24,496 nt of DNA from Thermoplasmata archaeon (GTDB lineage: Archaea; Thermoplasmatota; Thermoplasmata; Halarchaeoplasmatales; Halarchaeoplasmataceae). Position numbers and translations under genes: made by a program. A model generated the notes under the pieces. It did not search any database. It saw only the letters and a list, made by a program, of their open reading frames with translations, and was not told the DNA's origin. Positions 1-8,543 of this stretch are shown piece by piece. Numbering within the stretch: the first letter of the stretch is position 1; every line of letters starts with the position of its first letter. Location: positions 1 through 24,496 of the forward strand of contig SKVC01000155.1 of NCBI GenBank assembly GCA_007129655.1. The letters are read 5' to 3'.

Positions 1-308
1 GTGAGCTGGGTTTAGACCGTCGTGAGCCAGGTTTGTTGCTTTTTAGTAAGATTGTTTTGGTGTCTGAGGGTAAGGAGCCCTTAGTACGAGAGGAACAGGG
101 CTTCGCAGCCACTAGTTTACCAGTTGTCCGGTAGGGCACTGCTGGGTAGCCACGCTGTATTTGGATAAAGGCTGAAAGCATCTAAGCCTGAAGCCAACCC
201 TGAAACGAGACACCTAAGAACTCCCGTAGAAGACGGGTTTGATAGAGCCTGGGGTGTAAGTACGAAGCTTCGGCGACGTATTCAGCCCACGGCTACTAAC
301 GTTCGGAC
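1..308 (+). rRNA. 23S ribosomal RNA, 3' end (partial)
   Basis: This is the last part of a large-subunit rRNA gene; its 5' part lies outside the window. The opening bases GTGAGCTGGGTTTAGA and the following CGTCGTGAG are the universal peptidyl-transferase region of domain V. The sarcin-ricin loop AGTACGAGAGGAA is at 83-95, and GCTGAAAGCATCTAAGC of domain VI is at about 171-187. The archaeal-looking end GTATTCAGCCCACGGCTACTAAC finishes near 300. The exact mature 3' end is uncertain by about 10 nt. No 5S rRNA follows within the next 500 bases, unlike the linked 16S-23S-5S operons of most prokaryotes. Confidence 0.97.
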
Positions 309-350
309 TATTGCTCAATGTTGGATTGGTCATCAGATAGGTCTGCGTAT

Positions 351-380
351 GTGTTGCTTTATTTTTCAAATCAACAACAC
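351..380 (+). terminator. possible 23S trailer hairpin and terminator
   Basis: GTGTTG (351-356) and CAACAC (375-380) can pair around an A/T-rich loop that contains a T run at 362-366. It lies between the 23S 3' end and the converging gene that stops at 399. It could end the rRNA transcript or take part in trailer processing. The stem is only 6 bp, so the call is tentative. Nothing resembling 5S rRNA or a tRNA is seen in 310-398. Confidence 0.3.
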
Positions 381-398
381 TGTTTAGCTGTAGCTCTG

Positions 399-767
399 CT
401 ACCACCGATCTAAGACTAAATGGGAAACATATCCCCATGCAAAATAGTATATGAACAACAATTCTAATCTGATGTCTGACACGAGATAAATGAGTGTGAT
501 TATGATCACAACGATAATTATAAAACCGGTCACCCCGCTATGGGCAAATCGACGGTGTCTCCTTGAATAGGCAGGATCCATAATATCCGGAAGTAGGCCG
601 CCTACGGCAGATGATAAAAACAATATGAAAAGATGACCGATATGGCTCAAAGATGTTCCAATTATCCAGGATGGGGAAGGCAGAGAGATTTTTCGAAGGG
701 ATTCTAATATAAGAAAGGCCGTTATTCCAAAGATCATCCCACCGACTAAATGTGAATTACGACGCAT
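399..767 (-). CDS. YdjM-like membrane-bound metal-dependent hydrolase (short form)
   Basis: The 122-residue product is an integral membrane protein with about four hydrophobic segments. It resembles the YdjM/DUF457 family of predicted membrane metal-dependent hydrolases. The visible family signature is a His near the N-terminus (RNSH), GGLLPDIMDP near residues 57-66, RRHRRFAHS just after it, and GYVSHLVLD at the C-terminus. These His and Asp residues are the presumed metal ligands. The protein stops only two residues after the last ligand motif (...LDRW), whereas family members normally continue through at least one more segment, so it is short or C-terminally truncated. The substrate is unknown. 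It is transcribed alone, convergent with the 23S gene and divergent from trpS. The ATG at 767 is supported by a TATA element at leaderless distance. Confidence 0.72.
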   Translation of the reverse strand: MRRNSHLVGGMIFGITAFLILESLRKISLPSPSWIIGTSLSHIGHLFILFLSSAVGGLLPDIMDPAYSRRHRRFAHSGVTGFIIIVVIIITLIYLVSDIRLELLFIYYFAWGYVSHLVLDRW

Positions 768-786
768 GTTATCAGAATATGCCAGG

Positions 787-795
787 TATATTTAA
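787..795 (-). promoter_or_regulatory. TATA box of the YdjM-like gene
   Basis: On the minus strand this reads TTAAATATA, a good archaeal box A. Its centre lies about 24-26 nt before the ATG at 767, so transcription should start at or next to the start codon and the mRNA should be leaderless. It shares a 98-bp divergent promoter region with trpS. Confidence 0.6.
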
Positions 796-836
796 GTAAT
801 TATGTAGGGGGAAGGCGTAAGTAGAATGAATAGGTT

Positions 837-844
837 TTTAAATA
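837..844 (+). promoter_or_regulatory. TATA box of trpS (leaderless)
   Basis: A consensus TTTAAATA is centred 26 nt upstream of the ATG at 867. This spacing places the transcription start on the A of the start codon. There is no Shine-Dalgarno sequence before the ATG, in agreement with a leaderless mRNA. Confidence 0.7.
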
Positions 845-866
845 ATAGAACATAATCCGTTATAAC

Positions 867-1991
867 ATGGACGCCGATGAAGGATATGTACTCACTCCTT
901 GGGAAGTGAGTGGAAATATAGATTACGATGATCTGATAAAGAGGTTCGGCACCAGCCGCATAGATAAAACACTCCAGGATCGTATCGAAAATATAGTAGG
1001 AGAAGTCCATTTTATGCTACGACGAGAGATATTTTATTCCCACAGAGATTTTAACTGGATCCTAGATCAGTATGAAAAGGGTAACAGATTCGCTATGTAT
1101 ACCGGACGGGGACCCTCGGGACATACTCATGTCGGACATCTTATGCCTTGGATATTTGCCAAATGGTTACAGGATAAATTCGGAGTCGACCTTTACTTTC
1201 AGTTGACAGACGATGAAAAATTCCTCTTCAATTTTGATATGGAACTAGAGAAAACACATTCTTTCGCATTGGAGAACGCATTAGATGTTATCGCTCTAGG
1301 CTTCGATCCTGAAAAAACCCATATATTCATAGATACGGATTACATCAATACAATTTATCCCATCGCACTCAAAGTAGCTAAACGACTCAATTTCTCTAAT
1401 GTGAAAGCAGTGTTCGGTTTTGACAACTCCACAAATGTCGGTAGTATATTCTATACATCCATACAATCGGCACCATGTTTTCTACCTACAGAATTAGAAG
1501 GCAAGGATGTTCCGGTGGTGATACCATGTGGTATCGACCAAGATCCGCACTTCCGATTGACAAGAGATATCGCGAATACCATAGGATATTTTAAACCGGC
1601 TCTTCTCCACAACAAACTCGCTCCTTCCCTAGACGGGACCGGCAAGATGTCTGCCAGCATTCCCAAGACCACTATATTCACAACAGATACTCCAAAGGAT
1701 GTTAAATCAAAACTGTCTAATGCATTCACAGGAGGTTGTATATCTGCCAAGGAACAACGAGAAAAAGGAGGAAATCCAGACATTTGCGCTATACAGAATT
1801 ATAGGTATTTTATCTTTGAAGAAAACGACGAGGAAGTGGAGAAAATTGCAAAAAAATGCCGGATGGGAGATATACTATGCGGCGAGTGCAAAGCGCAGCT
1901 TATTGAAAAGGTAAATGCATTTTTGAAGAAACATCAAGATGGACGAGAAAAAGCAAAAGACCTATTAGACCAATATATTATAAGTGATTAA
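867..1991 (+). CDS. trpS: tryptophanyl-tRNA synthetase
   Basis: Class I aminoacyl-tRNA synthetase that charges tRNA(Trp) with tryptophan using ATP in the cytoplasm. At 374 residues it is full length for the archaeal/eukaryotic type. The HIGH-equivalent motif is GPSGHTHVGHL at residues 82-92, and the KMSKS-equivalent is KMSAS at 260-264. Between them the Rossmann fold carries QLTDDEKF (residues 112-119) and PCGIDQDPHFRLTRD, typical of archaeal and eukaryotic TrpRS. The C-terminal segment with CRMGDILCGECK belongs to the anticodon-binding helical region of that family. The start at 867 is supported by the leaderless promoter. It is monocistronic: the next gene has its own promoter 33 nt after this stop codon. 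Confidence 0.97.
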   Translation: MDADEGYVLTPWEVSGNIDYDDLIKRFGTSRIDKTLQDRIENIVGEVHFMLRREIFYSHRDFNWILDQYEKGNRFAMYTGRGPSGHTHVGHLMPWIFAKWLQDKFGVDLYFQLTDDEKFLFNFDMELEKTHSFALENALDVIALGFDPEKTHIFIDTDYINTIYPIALKVAKRLNFSNVKAVFGFDNSTNVGSIFYTSIQSAPCFLPTELEGKDVPVVIPCGIDQDPHFRLTRDIANTIGYFKPALLHNKLAPSLDGTGKMSASIPKTTIFTTDTPKDVKSKLSNAFTGGCISAKEQREKGGNPDICAIQNYRYFIFEENDEEVEKIAKKCRMGDILCGECKAQLIEKVNAFLKKHQDGREKAKDLLDQYIISD

Positions 1992-2003
1992 TGTGTCAAT
2001 ATG

Positions 2004-2033
2004 TTGCCATTTGCCAGGCAATCTATAAATATA
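2004..2033 (+). promoter_or_regulatory. promoter of the aglB operon with adjacent inverted repeat
   Basis: TATAAATATA at 2024-2033 is the TATA box and predicts a transcription start near 2054, giving a leader of about 24 nt. That leader contains GGTGA at 2068-2072, a Shine-Dalgarno for the ATG at 2078. Immediately upstream is the perfect palindrome TTGCCAGGCAA (2011-2021), preceded by a direct copy of its left arm, TTGCCA (2004-2009). This is where the BRE lies and where archaeal activators or repressors often bind. A regulatory role is an inference. Confidence 0.55.
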
Positions 2034-2077
2034 AGAAGGTATCATCAGTTTGATTACATTTGTTCAGGTGAAGAATA

Positions 2078-5000
2078 ATGAAGTTAAGGCTACCTTTTCA
2101 ATCGAAGAAAAAAGACGAAAACGCAATCCCGGATAATAGGACGACGATACTCGAAGATAGATGGAGTACTTTCATTTGCCTAACGGGTTTATTCGTTATC
2201 GCTTTCTTTATACGGAGCTATTTTGCGTTAGAGATGTCGACTAAGTACGGAACACCTTTTATGATCACAGGTGGTTCCGACGCATATTATTATGAGCGTA
2301 TAGTTGAATATATCGCTAACAATAATAGACATCTACTTTTCGACCCCATGATCAATTATCCCATGGGAGTTCGAAATCCTAGACCTCCCATGTATGGTTG
2401 GACAACAGTCCTTTCAGCCTATTTGATCACACCTTTCATAGGAGACTTTACAACCAGCCTTCACTATTCGTTCATACTATCCACTCCTTTTTGGGGTGCA
2501 CTCACCGTTTTCCCCGTATATCTTGTAGGGCGTGACATATTCGGAAAAAAAGCAGGTATGGCAGCTGCGTTTCTATTAGCCATAAGTGCGGGACATCTTC
2601 AAAGAAGTCCTATAGGTAATGGTGACCACGACGCTCTTTATCTTTTCTTTGCTATAGGGGGCTTCTATTTCCTCATGAAGGCTTTGAAAGGGATACCGGA
2701 CGATGTGTCATGGGTTGAAAGCTGGGGAGATAGGGATTTAATCAAGAAGGGTGTTTCAACATTCATACAACAAAATAAAAAACCGCTGCTTTATGCGGCG
2801 ATGGCTGGTATGTGCTTCGCTACCGTTGCACTAAGCTGGCAGGGTTGGGCCTATGTAGTGATTATCGTATTAACTTATTACTATGTACAACTTTTCCTGG
2901 ATAGAGTACGTTACAGAGATTCTTTGGGTGTAACTGCATGCGTTATGATATCTCTGATCATCAGTGTCACCCTTGCCGCACCATATTATCTATCTGCAAA
3001 TGTCGGGACGAATCTCCCCCATGGCATAGGCACATGGTTTGACGTGCCTTTACTGATAATAATAGGTGGTTTGTTAGGCGGAATGATCCTTACGGTTAGC
3101 AGAGATTATCCATGGGTTTTCATATTTTCAATAATGGCTGTTGCAGTAGTCGGAATTCTACTTTATTCAATATTTGTAAACCCGATGTTATTGGAAGCTA
3201 TAACATCAGGTGCGGGTTACTTCACTCAGAAGAAAACTACAGAGACCATTGCAGAAGCTCAGGCTCCGGAATTTAGTAATCTGGTACTTTCATTTGGACC
3301 TGTTACCTTTTTCTTATCAATCATAGGTATTGTTTTTGCAATATGGCACTTGAAGGGGAGATGGGACACTCAATTCCTCTTCATTTTGATATGGACGGCT
3401 TTTGCAATTTACATGGCCATATCTGCAGCGAGGTTCATTTTCAACGGTTCACCGGCTTTTGCACTGACTGCAGGATGGATAATCGCTTTACTTATTGATA
3501 AGAGTAATTTCCAGAACATTGCCAGAAGATTTAAAAATTTCAGAGGTGACTTTTTCGGTGCACTCAAAAGAGGAGTTACCGTTACACATGTACTATCTGT
3601 TTTGTTCATAGTCTTTTTACTTTTGATGCCTAATGTGCTGTCCGCTTTCGATGCAGGGATACCCTTTGAAAGTAAACGTGAATATGACAGACAGGTACAC
3701 AGATCATTGCCTTCCTTCCTTAAACCGGATGATTATAATGAAACCACCGGCGAAGTATGGCATCTTGGAGCATTTGGATATGGTGTAGACAAACCGACGG
3801 ATTACTGGCCTGCTTCATGGGATTGGTTGAAAGAACAGAATGATCATTTGCCACCCGAGAAACGTCCTGCCTTCTTAAGCTGGTGGGATTACGGTTTCGA
3901 ATGTGTACAACGAGGCAAAACACCCACCGTAGCAGACAATTTCCTTTGGGGACACCGACTTGCCGGTAACGTACTGATGGCACAGAATGAATCAGAGGTG
4001 ATTTCACTGCTTATCGTGCGTATACTTGAAGAGCCGTTTAGTAAGGATGGTGCTTTAGAAGGAGAAGTTAGAAACATTTTAGAGAGACATATCGGTGAGG
4101 AAAAATCATCTGACTTGGAGCATGCTTTAGTAGATCCCGGTTCATATAGGGAAGAAGTTCTTTCAAACCCAGATAGGTATCATCCAAGAGCAGACGACAT
4201 TTCGAATGGTAATCTTAAATATGCTAGAACCATGGGGTTACTATCTTATGAAGAGCATGAAACACTAGTAGAACTATATTATGATCTTACTAAAGAACAA
4301 GATAAAATGATACAGTATCTCGCGGTTGATACCAGATTGTTCCCATTCTCAGGAAGACAGACTGGAATTTTCTATGCTCCTGCCAAATTATCGGACCACA
4401 GAATAGACGAAGAAGGTGGAATGCGTTCGCCTTATGATTTTTATACAATTACATTGGTCGACGAGCAGGGAAATCATTATGAAGATCCAGAGGCAATACC
4501 ACCTGGAGTCAATATAGTAGACTATGGAATAGACTACAAACCCATGTTCTATAACTCGATGCTTTATCGTATATTTGTAGGATATGCAGGCCACTGGGTC
4601 GGAGAGGAAGAAAGTATACCTACAGTTGAAAATCAAGAATTACAGCCTATGCCTGGCTGGAATCTCAACAATTTCAGATTGTCATACAGAACAGCATATT
4701 ACAACCCTTATCCTGAAGAAGAGGTGCGTAACCATCCTGACGAATGGAGGGCAATTTCATTCCAGGAAGCGATAGAATATCACGAAGCCGGCGAAGGTAC
4801 TGTAGATATGAGTCCCACTACATATCTTCGACAAGGAGTCGTGTATCTAGAGTACTATCATGGTGCCATAGTAAGAGGAACCGTAGAAACGGAAGAAGGT
4901 GAACCGATATCGGGAGCCAGGATAACCATAATAGATGAAACAGGAACCCCACACGGTACCGTTTTTACAGACGAAGAAGGACACTATAGGACCTATGCTC

Positions 5001-8000
5001 CTTTCGGTGAACTCACGTTAGTGGCATCCACAGGCGGCGAAGACAACATGCTACATCAAATGGAAGCTATCAATCTTGGTATGTCTTCCTTCAATGTTAG
5101 CCGGGAACAAGCCATGAGAAAGCGCGTCGATAGAACAGGTGACGGTAAATGGGATTATTTGATCGAGAAAAACATCGAAGTAGCGACTGGTTCGATAAGT
5201 GGTAATGTGTTCATAGATATAGACGGAACCAACGAATACTCCCCTCAGAACGATACCTTAGTGCCGGCTAACGTCACGGTGGTTAATCAGCACCTCGATC
5301 TCGAGCTTTATTCAGGGCCGACTGACGGATTTTACGAATTTGCAAACCTGGTACCGGGTATATACACGATTACAACAGATGTAGAAGGTGCGACAACTGC
5401 AAGAGATATTACTGTAGAACAGGGAGACATGGTAACGAATGATATCAGGGTGTCTACCGGTTCGATTTACGGCAAGGCAACATTCGATGATGTCGAGGAA
5501 AGTGTAGAAGTCGAAGCAAGACATATTCAAACAGACAAGGCATTCACAACAGTTATGGATGACGAAGGTAACTATACCATACCTCACCTTATACCTGGCA
5601 AATATAGTATCGGTGTAACTAATGAAAATTATACATTGAGTACGGGTCGAATTACAATAGAGCTCGACAATAATGAGGAATTTCAACTTAACCTCACATT
5701 GTCAAAGGCCGTTAAAATATGGGGTCAAACCAGACTTTCCGGTCGACCTATTCCATATCAACGACTAACATTTACATCTACAGAAGTGGCTGTTGCACTT
5801 ACGGCAACATCAGACAGTGAAGGAAATTATGCCATTAAGGTACCCTATGGAGAATATATGATCTATGGAACATATCATAAGAACGAAGAAAGATATGCTT
5901 TCATGGACAGGACTATAATACCTTCTAGTGATCCTGAGATAAATGCTAATTTCAATAAAGCATATCGAGTAAGTGGTAACGTAGAGCACGAAGGTGATTC
6001 CTTAGAAGGTTTTGCCATACTGTTTTCAAAGGATGAATCACAGATCATGGTTCCAACAAATCCTGACGGTGATTTTTCTGTCATTCTGCCGGAAGGTAAA
6101 TATACCGTATATGGATGGAAAGCTACTACTGAGATCACCACTGTACACAGGTCTATTATCACCGTCCACAACAATATGGATCTCGATATCAAACCTAAAC
6201 TAGGTAGAACACTCGAAGGAAACGTTTATCGAGAACTGGTGGATAGTGAAGACACGGGGATCCCTGCATCTGTGATACTATCATTCCAAGACCAAATTTC
6301 AGTGACCATAAGAACAGGTCGAGAAGGTGACTACAGGGTTGTTGTTCCAAGGGACGAAACTACTACTCTTACATTCGAAGCTCAAGGATACCTTTCTAAG
6401 GAGATCAGCTATCACCCGGACAGAGAAATAGAAGATGAAATATCTCTTAGGGCACGGAATTTAACTGTTGCCGGCTCGATCAATTATTTCCACAAAATGC
6501 CTGAGGAGCTACCTCTTATTTTTGAATATATAGGAAACGGTGCAATAAGAAAGGAAACTACGATATCAGGTAGTGGTTATAGTGCAGATATACAACCCGG
6601 CGATTACAGGATGGTGATAGATCATTCACCTTCTGAGGGCGAATTGTATTCCTTCGTAAAAAACATCTCGATAATACCCGGAGAATCTGTAGACGAAATA
6701 GATATAGATGTAGATTACAGAGTAGAAATTAAGATCGAACTAAATGACGTTGAAGGAGATCACGTTTCTGCAGAGATGGAATTTATTGGACCTGAAACAA
6801 AAAGTATCTTTATAAATGAAACCGGAGAACTATACCTTAAACCAGGAGCATATGTGCTCTGGGCCGCAAACGAGAACGAAAAGATTGTCAATATGTCTAA
6901 TCTACAAGTATCAGATCCGGCCGAACTCGAGATAGTTTTAGAAGAAGGACTTACCTTCTCTCCTTTCGTAACCTACGAAAACGAAGAATATAGCGATATA
7001 CCTGTTTGGATACTTAACTTAGACACCGGTCATCTATTCAATAGAACTACAGATACAGAAGGAAGGTTTAGCATCCTTCTTCCGGTAGGTAATTATGAAG
7101 TTTATATTGAGTATGAAATGATGGAACGTATTGACGGTGTATTACGGAATGTTTTGTACACATATTCACAGACCTACGATATGGTAACGTCAACCTCGCC
7201 CGCCATTCAGATGGAACGTGATTTAATACATCCGACACTTACAGGAAGCGTCGAAATTGAAGGCGAGGGAGTTGGCAACATTGTAGTAGAATTCACAGAA
7301 AACAGTCCTGAAGCAATATCGACATCGACAACTACTGATGCACAAGGTAATTTCGAACTAGATATCTCTCACGGACTTTACACGGTTTATACATATTACA
7401 CCGGTCCTAAAGGATTGCATGCTGAGATGTATGAGTTCCTTATGCCTGAAGAGGATCACCATCTTGATATTTCCTTAAGAGATGCGAGTATACTAAGTGG
7501 AGTGGTAAGAAAAGACGGTGAAGGAGTACCTGCAGAGATAACTATAACTTCACTAGATTATGAAGGCCAAACAGAATTTGCCGCTGGGGAGGATGGAAAT
7601 TATGAGTTGATACTTCCGTCGGGAAGATATGAAATAATAGCTTCGATAATAGTTCTCGAGAATAATGTAGATACTACTTACAGGTATGAACGGGAATTAG
7701 ACTTAAGATACAGCATGGAGCTAAATATTAATCTTGAAAGAGTCGCTACTTATGGTGTCAGACTACACGATGTAGAAGAACGTGAAACAAAGCCAGGAAA
7801 AACTCTTGTATTCAGAGTGCCTGTTGAAAATACGGGAAACTCCGAAGATGAGTACGAATTCTCAGCTCCGACTGCAATATGGCCTCTAGAGTTCGAGCCA
7901 ACGAGATTGAAGGTACCTGCGGGTGAAACCGTTGAAGTAGAAGTGAGCGTTGATTTGGATGAAAATGCATCGGTAAATCACCCTCCAATAAACTTCGTAG

Positions 8001-8542
8001 CAGAGTCTGTGAATTCAATCAAGCAAGACAGTATGAAACTACCGATCAGTGTGATTCAACATTACGGTGTTAGAATAGACACCGAAGCCGATAAAAATCT
8101 CGATCGAGGAGTCGTAACTTATATAGTAGGTATAGAAAACACCGGCAATGGCGATGATATCTACGATATAGATATACTGAATAAAGATTACTTGAAGGCA
8201 AATGGTTGGGATGTGTCTGTTACTAATAGAACAGAATCTATAACCGATGGTGGTGTAGGCGAAGTAACAATAACAATGAGAGCTACAACGTCTAGGCCGG
8301 GTGCTAGGTTAACCGTAAAATTAGAAGCGGTATCACAAGGAGATCCTTCAGTATCTTCAACAGAGGAGTTCGAGATACTTTCACCAACAATAACTTCTGA
8401 CCTGACTGGATTTAGAATATTAGGAGAAGATCTATCCCTTGAAGAACAAATTTTCAGAGTGAGTACCGGTCAATGGGCAGCATTAGTTATAGTCGCTATA
8501 ATCGGCGGCTTCTACATAGTCAAAAAGAGGAGGTGGTTATAA
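2078..8542 (+). CDS. aglB: giant AglB/STT3 oligosaccharyltransferase with tandem surface-exposed beta repeats
   Basis: Catalytic subunit of archaeal N-glycosylation: it transfers a lipid-linked glycan to Asn in N-X-S/T sequons outside the membrane. The N-terminal half has about 13 membrane segments (to ~residue 523) and the STT3 signatures: first acidic motif GGSDAYYY (D68), second motif GDHD (182-185), TIAE (390-393), and WWDYGF (602-607) in the outer catalytic domain. From ~926 to ~1885 come about eleven carboxypeptidase-regulatory-like beta-sandwich repeats of 75-95 residues. Typical motifs are SGNV at the start, then DEEGxY and PxGxYTI. Repeat starts are near 930, 1038, 1128, 1212, 1295, 1376, 1461, 1548, 1624, 1718 and 1803. 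Two NEW3/CARDB-like domains (YGVR at ~1891 and ~1996) and a final membrane helix (~2131-2148) with a KKRRWL tail follow. Usual AglB is about 600-1000 residues, so more than half of this protein is extra. About 15 sequons lie in it. Confidence 0.95.
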   Translation: MKLRLPFQSKKKDENAIPDNRTTILEDRWSTFICLTGLFVIAFFIRSYFALEMSTKYGTPFMITGGSDAYYYERIVEYIANNNRHLLFDPMINYPMGVRNPRPPMYGWTTVLSAYLITPFIGDFTTSLHYSFILSTPFWGALTVFPVYLVGRDIFGKKAGMAAAFLLAISAGHLQRSPIGNGDHDALYLFFAIGGFYFLMKALKGIPDDVSWVESWGDRDLIKKGVSTFIQQNKKPLLYAAMAGMCFATVALSWQGWAYVVIIVLTYYYVQLFLDRVRYRDSLGVTACVMISLIISVTLAAPYYLSANVGTNLPHGIGTWFDVPLLIIIGGLLGGMILTVSRDYPWVFIFSIMAVAVVGILLYSIFVNPMLLEAITSGAGYFTQKKTTETIAEAQAPEFSNLVLSFGPVTFFLSIIGIVFAIWHLKGRWDTQFLFILIWTAFAIYMAISAARFIFNGSPAFALTAGWIIALLIDKSNFQNIARRFKNFRGDFFGALKRGVTVTHVLSVLFIVFLLLMPNVLSAFDAGIPFESKREYDRQVHRSLPSFLKPDDYNETTGEVWHLGAFGYGVDKPTDYWPASWDWLKEQNDHLPPEKRPAFLSWWDYGFECVQRGKTPTVADNFLWGHRLAGNVLMAQNESEVISLLIVRILEEPFSKDGALEGEVRNILERHIGEEKSSDLEHALVDPGSYREEVLSNPDRYHPRADDISNGNLKYARTMGLLSYEEHETLVELYYDLTKEQDKMIQYLAVDTRLFPFSGRQTGIFYAPAKLSDHRIDEEGGMRSPYDFYTITLVDEQGNHYEDPEAIPPGVNIVDYGIDYKPMFYNSMLYRIFVGYAGHWVGEEESIPTVENQELQPMPGWNLNNFRLSYRTAYYNPYPEEEVRNHPDEWRAISFQEAIEYHEAGEGTVDMSPTTYLRQGVVYLEYYHGAIVRGTVETEEGEPISGARITIIDETGTPHGTVFTDEEGHYRTYAPFGELTLVASTGGEDNMLHQMEAINLGMSSFNVSREQAMRKRVDRTGDGKWDYLIEKNIEVATGSISGNVFIDIDGTNEYSPQNDTLVPANVTVVNQHLDLELYSGPTDGFYEFANLVPGIYTITTDVEGATTARDITVEQGDMVTNDIRVSTGSIYGKATFDDVEESVEVEARHIQTDKAFTTVMDDEGNYTIPHLIPGKYSIGVTNENYTLSTGRITIELDNNEEFQLNLTLSKAVKIWGQTRLSGRPIPYQRLTFTSTEVAVALTATSDSEGNYAIKVPYGEYMIYGTYHKNEERYAFMDRTIIPSSDPEINANFNKAYRVSGNVEHEGDSLEGFAILFSKDESQIMVPTNPDGDFSVILPEGKYTVYGWKATTEITTVHRSIITVHNNMDLDIKPKLGRTLEGNVYRELVDSEDTGIPASVILSFQDQISVTIRTGREGDYRVVVPRDETTTLTFEAQGYLSKEISYHPDREIEDEISLRARNLTVAGSINYFHKMPEELPLIFEYIGNGAIRKETTISGSGYSADIQPGDYRMVIDHSPSEGELYSFVKNISIIPGESVDEIDIDVDYRVEIKIELNDVEGDHVSAEMEFIGPETKSIFINETGELYLKPGAYVLWAANENEKIVNMSNLQVSDPAELEIVLEEGLTFSPFVTYENEEYSDIPVWILNLDTGHLFNRTTDTEGRFSILLPVGNYEVYIEYEMMERIDGVLRNVLYTYSQTYDMVTSTSPAIQMERDLIHPTLTGSVEIEGEGVGNIVVEFTENSPEAISTSTTTDAQGNFELDISHGLYTVYTYYTGPKGLHAEMYEFLMPEEDHHLDISLRDASILSGVVRKDGEGVPAEITITSLDYEGQTEFAAGEDGNYELILPSGRYEIIASIIVLENNVDTTYRYERELDLRYSMELNINLERVATYGVRLHDVEERETKPGKTLVFRVPVENTGNSEDEYEFSAPTAIWPLEFEPTRLKVPAGETVEVEVSVDLDENASVNHPPINFVAESVNSIKQDSMKLPISVIQHYGVRIDTEADKNLDRGVVTYIVGIENTGNGDDIYDIDILNKDYLKANGWDVSVTNRTESITDGGVGEVTITMRATTSRPGARLTVKLEAVSQGDPSVSSTEEFEILSPTITSDLTGFRILGEDLSLEEQIFRVSTGQWAALVIVAIIGGFYIVKKRRWL
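8527..8535 (+). promoter_or_regulatory. strong Shine-Dalgarno inside the end of aglB
   Basis: GAGGAGGTG matches the archaeal anti-Shine-Dalgarno almost perfectly and lies 8 nt before the ATG at 8544. It is formed by the codons for the basic tail of AglB. With only one base between the aglB stop (8540-8542) and the next ATG, it shows translational coupling and fixes the start of the next gene. Confidence 0.8.
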
Positions 8543-8543
8543 T

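Noticed and set aside
310..398. A 5S rRNA gene behind 23S
   Set aside because: The gap is too short and lacks 5S landmarks.
5312..5686. Minus-strand 124-codon frame within aglB
   Set aside because: It is antisense to the continuous AglB repeat region, rich in Cys, Tyr and Ile as expected of a reverse frame, and has no start signals.
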